The notes below the pieces were generated by a model. The model was not told where the DNA came from. It did not search any database and saw nothing but the letters and a program-made list of their open reading frames with translations. The position numbers and the translations under genes are program-made. Shown here piece by piece: positions 15,209 through 22,520 of a stretch of 32,606 bases of DNA (within the stretch, counting starts at the first letter, position 1; each line of letters begins with the position of its first letter). This DNA is from Verrucomicrobiota bacterium (lineage in GTDB: Bacteria > Verrucomicrobiota > Verrucomicrobiia > Opitutales > Opitutaceae): positions 1 to 32,606 of the forward strand of contig VHCY01000017.1 of assembly GCA_016871595.1 (NCBI GenBank). The letters run 5' to 3'.

Positions 15209-15914
15209 GCCCGCCCCGCTCCTCGCCCTCGGGGCGCATCCCGATGACGTCGAGTTCGGTTGCGGCGCGGTGCTGGTGCAGGCGGCGCGGGCGGGTCGTC
15301 CGGTCCACGTGGTGGTCTGCACGCGCGGCGAGGCCGCGAGCCACGGCACCCCTGCGGGGCGGGCGCGCGAGGCGCGGCGCGGGGCGGCGCTGATGGGCGC
15401 CACGCTGGAGTTCCTGGTCCTCGGGCGAGATGCGGCCCTCGAGGCGCGGCCATCCGCGGCCCGGGCGCTGGCGGGCCTGATCCGGCGGGTGCGCCCGGAG
15501 ATCGTGCTCGCGCCGACCCTGGAGGGGGACCAGCACCCGGACCACGTCGTCCTCGGACGGCTCGCGCGCGACGCGGCCCGTTTGGCCCGTTTTGGCAGGC
15601 TGGCCGGCCTCCGCGGTGTGCCCCACGCCATCGGGCAGCTTTTCCACTATGCGGTCACGCCCGACGCCGAGCCCGCCGGGGGCGGCCGCATTGTGGTGGA
15701 TGTTTCCGCGCCGGAGGTGGTGGCCGCCTGGACCGCCGCGATGACCGCGCACGCTTCGCAGCTGCGGACGCGCAATTACGTGGAACTGCAGCTTGCCCGG
15801 GCGCGGGTGCTCGGGCTGCGGGCCGGCGTAGAGCACGCCCAAGCGTTGTTCCCCGCGAGCGCCCCGCTGGTCACTGGGCTGGACGGCCTGACGCGCGCGG
15901 CGCGCCGGTTCTGA
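15174..15914 (+). CDS. bshB: BshB-type PIG-L deacetylase (GlcNAc-malate deacetylase)
   Basis: This 246-residue cytoplasmic PIG-L enzyme has the length of BshB, which removes acetate from GlcNAc-malate to give GlcN-malate. The zinc motif GAHPDDVEFGCG (His22, Asp24, Asp25) and the second motif GDQHPDHVVLG (His121, Asp123, His124) are intact. There is no signal peptide, unlike the large PIG-L protein upstream. TRGEAASHGTPAGRAREA matches the BshB1-type pattern. The chosen ATG lies 35 bp inside the preceding gene; no better start precedes the conserved strand LLALGAHPDD. bshA follows after 1 bp. This direct context with bshA makes bacillithiol-type synthesis more likely than another GlcNAc deacetylation. 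Confidence 0.85.
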   Translation: MPSTARKKPSSEPAPLLALGAHPDDVEFGCGAVLVQAARAGRPVHVVVCTRGEAASHGTPAGRAREARRGAALMGATLEFLVLGRDAALEARPSAARALAGLIRRVRPEIVLAPTLEGDQHPDHVVLGRLARDAARLARFGRLAGLRGVPHAIGQLFHYAVTPDAEPAGGGRIVVDVSAPEVVAAWTAAMTAHASQLRTRNYVELQLARARVLGLRAGVEHAQALFPASAPLVTGLDGLTRAARRF

Positions 15915-15915
15915 G

Positions 15916-17067
15916 ATGGCCGCCGAGCGACCCCTGCGCATCGGCATCACTTGCTACCCGTCTGTGGGCGGGAGCGGGATTCTGGCCTCGGCGCTTGGGG
16001 AGGAGCTGGCGCGACGCGGCCACGCGGTGCACTTCATCAGTTACGAGCGTCCGTTCCGCCTTTCCGCCGCGACCCCGGGCATCCACTTCCACCCGGTCGT
16101 CATCAACGACTACGAGCTGTTCCGCTACCCGGACTACACGCTGCCGCTCTCGGTGCGGATGGCGGAGGTGGCGCGGGCGCACGCCCTCGACGTGCTGCAC
16201 GTGCACTATGCGGTGCCGCACGCCACCGCGGCGATCCTGGCGCGGGCGATGGCCGGCCCCGAACGGGCGCCGCGGGTCGTGACCACGCTGCACGGCACCG
16301 ACACGACTTTGCTGGGTCGCGATCCCGGCTACGGGCCGGCGATCCGCCACGCGCTGCTCCAGTCGGACGCGGTGACGACGGTCTCGGGGTGGCTGCGGGA
16401 CGAGACGCGACGGCTGCTGGCGGTGGAGTGTCCGATCGACGTGATCCCGAATTTCTTCGCGCCGCGGCCGGTCACGCGGTCGCGGGCTGAGGTGCGGGCG
16501 GAACTGGGGGTGGGGGAGGAGCCGTTGCTCGTGCACCTCTCGAATCTTCGTCCGGTCAAGCGCTTCGACCTCCTCTTGGAGTCGTTGGCGCGGGTGCCCG
16601 CCGGGAGGCCCTGGAAACTGCTGGTGCTGGCGGGCGGGGATTTTTCACCGTACGCGCCGCTGGTGCGCCGGCTAGGGCTGGAGTCGCGGGTCGTGGTGCG
16701 GGCAAGCGTCTTCGACGTCGAGGACCACCTGCAGGCGGGTGATCTGGGACTGTTCACCTCGGAGTCCGAGAGTTTCTGCCTCGGCTTGCTCGAGGCGATG
16801 TGGTTCGGCTGCCCGAGCGTCTCGACCGCGGTGGGCGGCATCCCGGAGGTGGTGGAGGATGGGCGTTCCGGGCTGCTGGTCTCCGCGGCGGATCCGGAGC
16901 CGCTGGGGGCGGCGGTGACGTCGCTGCTGGACGATCCGGAGCGGCGGCGCCGGATGGGGACCGAGGCGCGGCGGCGGGCCGAATCCGTGTTCTCCGCGGC
17001 GGCGGTGGTCCCGGGGTATGAGGCGCTCTACCGCCGGGTGTTGGCGGCGCCGGCGGGTCCCGCCTAG
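15916..17067 (+). CDS. bshA: BshA, N-acetyl-alpha-D-glucosaminyl L-malate synthase
   Basis: BshA is a GT4 retaining glycosyltransferase that joins GlcNAc from UDP-GlcNAc to L-malate, the first step of bacillithiol synthesis. The 383-residue product is close in length to the Bacillus enzyme (about 377). It begins IGITCYPSVGGSGILASALG and contains HVHYAVPHA, TTLHGTDTTLLG (His126), VIPNFF and HLSNLRPVKRFD. The EX7E motif is E285-E293 within ESESFCLGLLEAMWFGCPSV, followed by GGIPEVVEDG. These stretches match BshA closely, not just GT4 enzymes in general. The ATG is 1 bp after the bshB stop. The order here, short bshC-like, bshB, bshA, encodes the whole pathway in reverse step order. Confidence 0.93.
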   Translation: MAAERPLRIGITCYPSVGGSGILASALGEELARRGHAVHFISYERPFRLSAATPGIHFHPVVINDYELFRYPDYTLPLSVRMAEVARAHALDVLHVHYAVPHATAAILARAMAGPERAPRVVTTLHGTDTTLLGRDPGYGPAIRHALLQSDAVTTVSGWLRDETRRLLAVECPIDVIPNFFAPRPVTRSRAEVRAELGVGEEPLLVHLSNLRPVKRFDLLLESLARVPAGRPWKLLVLAGGDFSPYAPLVRRLGLESRVVVRASVFDVEDHLQAGDLGLFTSESESFCLGLLEAMWFGCPSVSTAVGGIPEVVEDGRSGLLVSAADPEPLGAAVTSLLDDPERRRRMGTEARRRAESVFSAAAVVPGYEALYRRVLAAPAGPA

Positions 17068-17135
17068 GCACGCGACGGTCCTCCACTCCGGCCTCGCCTC
17101 CGGCGGGTCGCCGCGATTTGCTCCGCGTCTTTGTC

Positions 17136-17420
17136 ATGCCCACCTACGAGTATGCCTGCCAGAAGTGCGCCCACACGTTTGAGCAGTTCCAATCGATGCG
17201 CGATGATCCGCTGGTTCGTTGCCCCTCGTGCGGGAAAAAGAGCCTGAAGCGCCTCCTCGGCGGCGGGAGCGGGCTGATCTTCAAGGGGTCCGGCTTCTAC
17301 ATCACGGATTACCGCAAGGGCGGCGCACCCAAGGGGGGCGAGGGCAAGGGCGGCGGTGAGAGCAAGGGCGGCGACGCGAAACCCTCGACCCCGGCTAAGC
17401 CGGCGGGCGGAAAGCCCTGA
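17136..17420 (+). CDS. FmdB-type zinc ribbon protein
   Basis: The 94-residue product starts MPTYEYACQKCAHTFEQFQS, the signature of the FmdB/CxxC_CxxC_SSSS zinc ribbon family. Zinc ligands are Cys8, Cys11, Cys29 and Cys32. Members are small regulatory-type proteins of uncertain function, named after a gene in the formamidase operon of Methylophilus. The conserved SGFYITDYRKG follows, and the last 30 residues are a low-complexity tail of Gly and Lys blocks (GGEGKGGGESKGGDAK). An earlier in-frame start exists at 17118, but the ATG at 17136 gives the family N-terminus. It lies 68 bp after bshA and 6 bp before the next gene. Confidence 0.9.
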   Translation: MPTYEYACQKCAHTFEQFQSMRDDPLVRCPSCGKKSLKRLLGGGSGLIFKGSGFYITDYRKGGAPKGGEGKGGGESKGGDAKPSTPAKPAGGKP

Positions 17421-17426
17421 TTTCCC

Positions 17427-18026
17427 GTGCGGTCGAAACAGCTGATCGCGGAGGAAACGGGCTGGAGCGGCGTGGCGTGGGCCGCGGCCGGGGCCGTGTC
17501 GCTGGGAGTCCTGGTGGCCGGGATCGTGCTCGCGTTCTGGCCGGTTCCCGCGGGCGAGGGACCGGTGGCGGGGACGGCGCGGTACGTGGCGGGCGCGGTG
17601 GACGCGGAGCGGGCCCGGGAGGCGCCGGTGCGGCGCGAGTCCCTGCGGGCGGGACAGGACGTGACTTTCACGGAGCCCGAGCTGAACGCGCTGCTTGGGC
17701 GGACCAAGGGTGGCGAGAGGCCGAATGTGCGGCTCGCCGAGGGGCGGGTCCAGTTGGCGCGCGCGCTGGCGGGGCCGGGCTGGCCGGCCAAGGTCCAACC
17801 TGTGTTGCAGGCACGTGCTGAACCGGTTCGCGCCGGCGCCGGCTGGGCGCTCCAGGCCCGGGAGGTTTACCTGGGCGGGCTTGCGCTGCATCGCCTGCCC
17901 GTGCTCGCCGAGCTCGCGTGGCGCGAGTCCCTGGAACCGTTGTTACCGCCGGAGTTGCGCGCGGCGTTGCCGGGGGCACGGGAGCTGGAGGTTGCCGGGT
18001 CGACGCTCCGGCTGCGTCGGCCGTGA
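17427..18026 (+). CDS. Hypothetical membrane-anchored protein
   Basis: I do not recognise this 199-residue protein. It has a short charged N-terminus, one hydrophobic segment at about residues 14-37 (WSGVAWAAAGAVSLGVLVAG) and an extracytoplasmic remainder. It contains DVTFTEPELNALLGR, a pattern like that of small lipid- or sterol-binding-type periplasmic domains, and a C-terminus predicted to be strand-rich (LEVAGSTLRLRR). The start is a GTG 6 bp after the FmdB-like gene. Its stop overlaps the next start as GTGA (18023-18026), so the two are probably co-translated. Nothing identifies a function. Confidence 0.75.
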   Translation: MRSKQLIAEETGWSGVAWAAAGAVSLGVLVAGIVLAFWPVPAGEGPVAGTARYVAGAVDAERAREAPVRRESLRAGQDVTFTEPELNALLGRTKGGERPNVRLAEGRVQLARALAGPGWPAKVQPVLQARAEPVRAGAGWALQAREVYLGGLALHRLPVLAELAWRESLEPLLPPELRAALPGARELEVAGSTLRLRRP

Positions 18027-19171
18027 ATCACGTCCGGTGGCTCGTGCTCGGCTTGCTGGCGGTCCTGCCCCTACGCGGCGCCGCTCCCGTCTTGGCTGCC
18101 AGCCTCGCGGGCCGCTTCGAGGTGGCCTCGATGGATGCCGCCGTGGCGCATCGGGTCGCGGCCGCGGCGGAGGAGGGCTGGCGGGTGCTTACGGCGCCGC
18201 TGGGCCTGCCCCCGGCATTCCCTTCGCCGGTGTTCGTGCGCGTCGTGCCGGCCGGAACGCCCGGGGCGCCGCCGACGCACGACGTCGCGGTGGAAGCCGG
18301 CGGCCTGGTGACCCTCTGGCTGGGGCCGCGCGCGCAGGAGGGCCGGGCGCTGCGGGTGGCGTTGGTGGACGCGCTTTTGCACCGGCTGGGCGTGGCCTGG
18401 CACGGAGCGACGGTGCAGCCGGTGGTCGCCTCGTGGCTAGTGCTCGGGGCCGCGGGGTGGTGGGAGACGCGGGTCGACGGGGCGCGGCTCGATGCGCTGC
18501 GCGAGGCCTCGCGGCGGCACCCGCCGCCGGAACTGGTCCGCCTCCTTGACGGTACGAGGGGTGTTTCCGGAACCGAGGGGGAAGCCGCGGGTGCGATCTG
18601 GCTGTTCACCTTCCTGTTGGCGGAGTCCGGCCGGGGCGGGGAATGGCCGCGGCTGCTCGCCCGCCTGCTGGCTGGCGGTGATCCGCAGGCGATGGTGGCG
18701 CAGGCTTACCCCGGCCGTTTCGGGGGGCCGGACGAGCGGGAGCTCTGGTGGCAGACTGGCTGGCATTATCACCTGCGGCAGCGGGTGCTCCCCGGCCTCG
18801 AGGCAGAGGAGGCGCGCGAGTTGCTGGCGACGCTGGCGCGCTTCGTGTTCGCCGACGAGGCCGGCGCGGACCGGTTGCCACCCCTGGCGGAGGTGCTCGC
18901 TCGGCGGAGCGAGCCGTTGGTGGCCGCGGAGCTCGCCCGCCGCGGTGTGGACCTCGGACGGAGCATCGCCGGGATGCATCCGTTCTATCGCAACGCCGCC
19001 CTGACCTTGGCCGAGGCTTTCGCGCTGGGGGCGGGGCCGGAGGCCGACCGGCGCCGGGAGGCCCTCCTCGCCCAGTGGGAACGGGATTGGGCAGATGGCC
19101 GTGCGCTTGAGGCTGCGACGACCGAAGCGCTGGATCGCTGGGAAGCCCGCCGCCGCGGGCCCGCGCGCTGA
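18023..19171 (+). CDS. Secreted protein, possible degenerate gluzincin-type metalloprotease
   Basis: The 382-residue product starts at a GTG overlapping the previous stop and has a signal peptide (MNHVRWLVLGLLAVLPLRG). Its layout recalls peptidase-MA-like gluzincins: an N-terminal strand-rich part, then a helix where HExxH would be (VALVDALLHRLGVAW), then VASWLVLGAAGWWETR. In active members the latter reads roughly PxWLxEGxAxYxE. HExxH is absent here, reading LLHRL at the corresponding place. The rest is helical and rich in Arg, Ala and Leu. I infer a non-catalytic relative, but the similarity is weak and by eye only. It is coupled to the preceding membrane-anchored protein, so the two may act together at the envelope. 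MurJ follows 51 bp downstream. Confidence 0.6.
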   Translation: MNHVRWLVLGLLAVLPLRGAAPVLAASLAGRFEVASMDAAVAHRVAAAAEEGWRVLTAPLGLPPAFPSPVFVRVVPAGTPGAPPTHDVAVEAGGLVTLWLGPRAQEGRALRVALVDALLHRLGVAWHGATVQPVVASWLVLGAAGWWETRVDGARLDALREASRRHPPPELVRLLDGTRGVSGTEGEAAGAIWLFTFLLAESGRGGEWPRLLARLLAGGDPQAMVAQAYPGRFGGPDERELWWQTGWHYHLRQRVLPGLEAEEARELLATLARFVFADEAGADRLPPLAEVLARRSEPLVAAELARRGVDLGRSIAGMHPFYRNAALTLAEAFALGAGPEADRRREALLAQWERDWADGRALEAATTEALDRWEARRRGPAR

Positions 19172-19222
19172 GGTTTTGGCTAAGTCTTGCGGGCGGGCGC
19201 CGCCGTTCCGCAGAGTGGAGGC

Positions 19223-20821
19223 GTGTCCAAGAGCTTCCTCAACATCGGGGTGGTGGCGGGCGCCACCCTGGCGTCCCGCTGCTTGGGGCTGGTGCGGGAC
19301 GCGCTGGTGACCGCGGTGTTCGGCCTCGAGGCGCTGGCCTCGGCATTCTACACCGCCTTCACCCTGCCGAATCTTTTCCGGCGGTTGCTCGGCGAGGGAG
19401 CGCTCACGGCGGCGCTGGTGCCGACGCTGCAGCAGGAGATCCGCGCGGCGCAGCGCGAGGCGGCCTTCCTGCTAGTGAACCGCGTTGCGAGCTGGCTGCT
19501 GGTGATCACGGGCAGCATCGTGGCGGGTGGAATGCTCGTGCTGGCGTTCGTGCCGCGGTGGCTGGCGGGAGGGGCCGGCTGGACCGGGGTAGGCCCGGCG
19601 CTGGAGCGGTGGCTGGTGGCCGCAGACCTCGCGGTGATCCTTTTCCCTTACCTAGTTTGCATCTGCCTCGCGGCCGTCTTCAGCGCGGCGCTCCAGACCC
19701 TGAACCGCTTTCTGGAGCCGGCGCTTTCACCGGTGTGGTTGAACCTCGCGATGATCGGCTGCCTTGGCGGCGCCGCGTATGGGGGCTGGGCGGCGAGCCC
19801 GGGGGGCCGGATGCATTGGCTTTGCGGGGGCACCCTGCTCGGGGGGCTGCTGCAACTGGTGGTGCCCGCTTGGGCGCTGCGGCGCGAAGGCTGGCGCCCG
19901 CGGTTCGGGCTCGGGGTCGATGACGGCCTGCGGCAGATCCTGCGCCTGATGGCGCCGACCGTCTTCGGCTCGGCGATCCACCTGATTAACATCTCCGTCT
20001 CGCGGCTCGTGGGGTTGTCCCTCAACGACTCGGCAGTCGCGATCCTCAATCTGGCAACGCGGCTGATGGAGTTACCGATCGGGGTGTTCACGCTGGCGGT
20101 CTCGACGGTCGTCTTCCCGCTGATCGCCCGGCACGCGGCGGCGGGGGAGTGGGATGCCTTCGCGGCCTCCTACCGCAAGGGGATGCGGCTGATCCTCGTG
20201 ATCAACCTGCCTGCCGCGGCGGGGCTGGCGCTGCTCGCCGAGCCGATCGTGCGCGTGCTCTTCCAACGGGGCGAGTTCGGCCCCGCCGACACCGCGGCGA
20301 TGCGTCCCGTCCTCGCCATCTTCGCGGCGGGGCTGCCCTTCCTCGCCTTCACCACGCTGGTCCTGCGCGCCTTCTATGCGGAGAAGGACACCGCCACGCC
20401 GGTCCGCGCGGCGGCGCTGAGCTTCATCGTCAACCTCGGCCTCAGCCTGATCCTGATGGGCAGGTGGGGGACGCTCGGCTTGGCGGTGGCGAGCAACGTG
20501 GCCTTGGCGGTCCAGGCGGTGCACCTGCAGTTGATCCTGGCGCGCCGCCGCCCGGGGCTGGCGTTCCACCACCTGCGGCGCGACCTCGGCAAGATCCTCC
20601 TCGCCACTGCCGCGATGGCCGGGATGGTCCGGGCGACTTACCTCGGGTGGCAGCAACTGGCTCCCGCGGGGCGGGCGGCGGATGCGGCTGGTCTCGTCCT
20701 CACCATCGGCTGCGCGGCCGGATTCTACGCCCTCCTCCTCTGGGTGCTCCGCCTCGAGGGCCGGGAGGAACTGGCGGCGATGGGGCAACGTTTCCGTGAG
20801 CGGATCGGGGGGGCGCCGTGA
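19223..20821 (+). CDS. murJ: MurJ, lipid II flippase
   Basis: MurJ flips lipid II across the inner membrane during peptidoglycan synthesis. The 532-residue polytopic product of the MOP superfamily begins MSKSFLNIGVVAGATLASRCLGLVRDALV, including the family's SRxLGLxRD motif. It continues with FYTAFTLPNLFRRLLGEGAL and PTVFGSAIHLINISVSR, as in MurJ. Length and about 14 hydrophobic segments fit. The start is a GTG with GGAGG immediately before it, only 1 base away, which is unusually close. An in-frame TTG at 19187 is the only alternative, but the family N-terminus supports the GTG. The last four bases overlap the next gene as GTGA. Confidence 0.93.
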   Translation: MSKSFLNIGVVAGATLASRCLGLVRDALVTAVFGLEALASAFYTAFTLPNLFRRLLGEGALTAALVPTLQQEIRAAQREAAFLLVNRVASWLLVITGSIVAGGMLVLAFVPRWLAGGAGWTGVGPALERWLVAADLAVILFPYLVCICLAAVFSAALQTLNRFLEPALSPVWLNLAMIGCLGGAAYGGWAASPGGRMHWLCGGTLLGGLLQLVVPAWALRREGWRPRFGLGVDDGLRQILRLMAPTVFGSAIHLINISVSRLVGLSLNDSAVAILNLATRLMELPIGVFTLAVSTVVFPLIARHAAAGEWDAFAASYRKGMRLILVINLPAAAGLALLAEPIVRVLFQRGEFGPADTAAMRPVLAIFAAGLPFLAFTTLVLRAFYAEKDTATPVRAAALSFIVNLGLSLILMGRWGTLGLAVASNVALAVQAVHLQLILARRRPGLAFHHLRRDLGKILLATAAMAGMVRATYLGWQQLAPAGRAADAAGLVLTIGCAAGFYALLLWVLRLEGREELAAMGQRFRERIGGAP

Positions 20822-21780
20822 GGTTCCGGCCGGACGGATTCCTGCTCGGGATGGTCGCGGCGGCGGCCTTGGCGTGGCTGTGGCCCGCTCCCGGGGCGAC
20901 CGGTGGTGCGCTCCGGCCGGAGCTGCTCACCAAGGCGGGGGTTGCGCTCCTCTTCTTCCTGCACGGGCTGGCCCTTTCGTTCGGCGCGCTGCGCGCCGGG
21001 GTTTTGCACTGGCGTCTGCACCTGCTCGCCCAGGGCTGCGTGTTCCTGCTTTTCCCGCTCCTTGGGCTGGTGCTTTACCACGTGCTGGCGGGCCAGTTGG
21101 CGGAGCCGCTGCGGATGGGCCTCTTCTTCCTCTGCGCGGCCCCCTCGACGGTTTCCTCGTCCGTCGCGATGACGGCCGCGGCGCGGGGCAACGTTGCCGG
21201 ATCCGTGTTCAACGCCACCGCCTCCAGTCTGCTCGGGATCGTCCTGACGCCCCTCTGGGTGGCGGCGGTCCTCGGGGCCGCGGGCGAGATTCGCCCCCTG
21301 GGGCCGGTGATCTGGGATCTCGTCCGGTGGCTGCTGCTGCCGTTGGCGGCCGGGCAGGCGCTGCGGCCGTGGTGGGGCGCGTGGCTCGCGGCGCGCAAGG
21401 CGCGGATCGGGTACGTCGACCGCGGCGTGATCCTGTTCCTGGTCTACACCTCGTTCTGCGACTCTTTCCAGGAGGGAGTCTGGAGCCGGCAGGGACCCGG
21501 GTCGCTCGCGCTCGTCCTGGCGCTGAGCCTGGCGGTGCTCGCGGCGATGCTGGGCGCCGCCTCCGCCGTTGCCCGGCTCGCGGGGCTGGCGCGCGAGGAC
21601 CGGGTCGCGCTGGTGTTCTGCGGCTCCAAGAAGTCGCTCGCCGCCGGGGTGCCGATGGCGAAGCTGATCTTTGGCGCGCACCCGGCCCTCGGGATGATCC
21701 TCCTGCCCCTGATGGTCTATCACACCGTGCAACTGGTCGCGGGCGGGATGCTGGCGCGGCGTTGGGGCGAGGAGCGGTAA
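20818..21780 (+). CDS. SBF-like transporter (bile acid:sodium symporter superfamily, YfeH type)
   Basis: The 320-residue product has about 9-10 hydrophobic segments and matches the SBF-like branch of the bile acid:sodium symporter superfamily (Escherichia coli YfeH type). Characteristic stretches are ALLFFLHGLALSF, FFLCAAPSTVSSSVAMTAAA, ARGNVAGSVFNATASSLLGI and FCGSKKSLAAGVPMAKLIF. The middle pair of segments holds the family's substrate/ion-binding crossover. Substrates of this branch are poorly defined. It starts at a GTG overlapping the murJ stop, so the two are translationally coupled; a functional link is not evident. It ends in TAA, followed at once by a possible hairpin. Confidence 0.85.
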   Translation: MRFRPDGFLLGMVAAAALAWLWPAPGATGGALRPELLTKAGVALLFFLHGLALSFGALRAGVLHWRLHLLAQGCVFLLFPLLGLVLYHVLAGQLAEPLRMGLFFLCAAPSTVSSSVAMTAAARGNVAGSVFNATASSLLGIVLTPLWVAAVLGAAGEIRPLGPVIWDLVRWLLLPLAAGQALRPWWGAWLAARKARIGYVDRGVILFLVYTSFCDSFQEGVWSRQGPGSLALVLALSLAVLAAMLGAASAVARLAGLAREDRVALVFCGSKKSLAAGVPMAKLIFGAHPALGMILLPLMVYHTVQLVAGGMLARRWGEER

Positions 21781-21802
21781 GCCCCGCGGCTTGCGCCGGG
21801 GC
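21781..21802 (+). terminator. Possible hairpin terminator
   Basis: GCCCCG and CGGGGC can pair around a 10-base loop immediately after the stop of the SBF-like gene. There is no T-run, so this would be a weak or factor-assisted terminator. In DNA this rich in G and C, such a 6-bp stem can arise by chance. Confidence 0.3.
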
Positions 21803-21834
21803 GGCGCGCGGCCCAGCTTCGCGCCTTTCCACCG

Positions 21835-22488
21835 ATGACTCCGTCCTCCCCCGCCCACCTGCTCGAGGCCCTCCGCTGGCGCTATGCCACCAAGCAGTTT
21901 GATCCGGCGCGCGCCATCCCGGAGCCAACCTGGGCGGCACTGGAGGAAAGCCTGGTGCTCACGCCGTCCTCCCTCGGGCTCCAGCCGTGGCGGTTCGTGG
22001 TCGTCACCCAGCCGGAGTTGCGGGAGCCGCTGCAGGCCGCCTCTTACGGGCAGAGCCAGCCCCGGGACTGCTCGCATTTCGTGGTCTTCACGGTCCGGCG
22101 CGGGCTGGACGCGGCGCACATCGACCGGCACGTCGCGCGGACCGCCGCGGTGCGCGGGGTGGCGGAGGAGTCGCTGGCCAAGTTCCGCGGGATGATGGCG
22201 GGCAGCGTCGAGCGGGCGCGCCGCGAGGGCACGCTGGACACGTGGCAGGACCATCAGGCCTACATCGCGCTGGGCCAGTTCATGCTGGCGGCGGCGCTCC
22301 TCGGCGTGGACACGTGCCCGATGGAGGGCATCGAGCCCCGCAAGTACGACGAGATCCTCGGCCTGGCCGGCACGGGCTACGGCACGGTCGTGGCCTGCGC
22401 GGCGGGCTACCGCTCGGCGGGGGACAAGTACGCGGCGGCCCCGAAGGTGCGCTTCCCGCGCGCCGAGGTCGTGGACGTCCGCCCCTGA
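21835..22488 (+). CDS. NAD(P)H-dependent nitroreductase, NfsB-like
   Basis: The 217-residue protein is an FMN-dependent oxidoreductase of the nitroreductase superfamily, closest by eye to NfsB (dihydropteridine reductase/oxygen-insensitive nitroreductase). Supporting stretches are LRWRYATKQFDP near the N-terminus, TPSSLGLQPWRFVVV (FMN-binding region), AYIALGQFMLAAALLGVDTCPMEG and GTVVACAAGYRSAGDKYA near the C-terminus. It should be a cytoplasmic homodimer reducing quinones, nitroaromatics or related acceptors with NAD(P)H. It is monocistronic by position, 54 bp after the SBF-like gene and convergent with the sulfatase gene. Confidence 0.92.
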   Translation: MTPSSPAHLLEALRWRYATKQFDPARAIPEPTWAALEESLVLTPSSLGLQPWRFVVVTQPELREPLQAASYGQSQPRDCSHFVVFTVRRGLDAAHIDRHVARTAAVRGVAEESLAKFRGMMAGSVERARREGTLDTWQDHQAYIALGQFMLAAALLGVDTCPMEGIEPRKYDEILGLAGTGYGTVVACAAGYRSAGDKYAAAPKVRFPRAEVVDVRP

Positions 22489-22520
22489 ATCGTGCCGGCT
22501 GGGACGCGGCGTCCGCGGGA

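Noticed and set aside
19176-19190. Sigma-54-like promoter (TTGGC then TTGC) before murJ
   Set aside because: The GG and GC elements are separated by 9 bases rather than the required 10, and the gap lies inside a probable operon.
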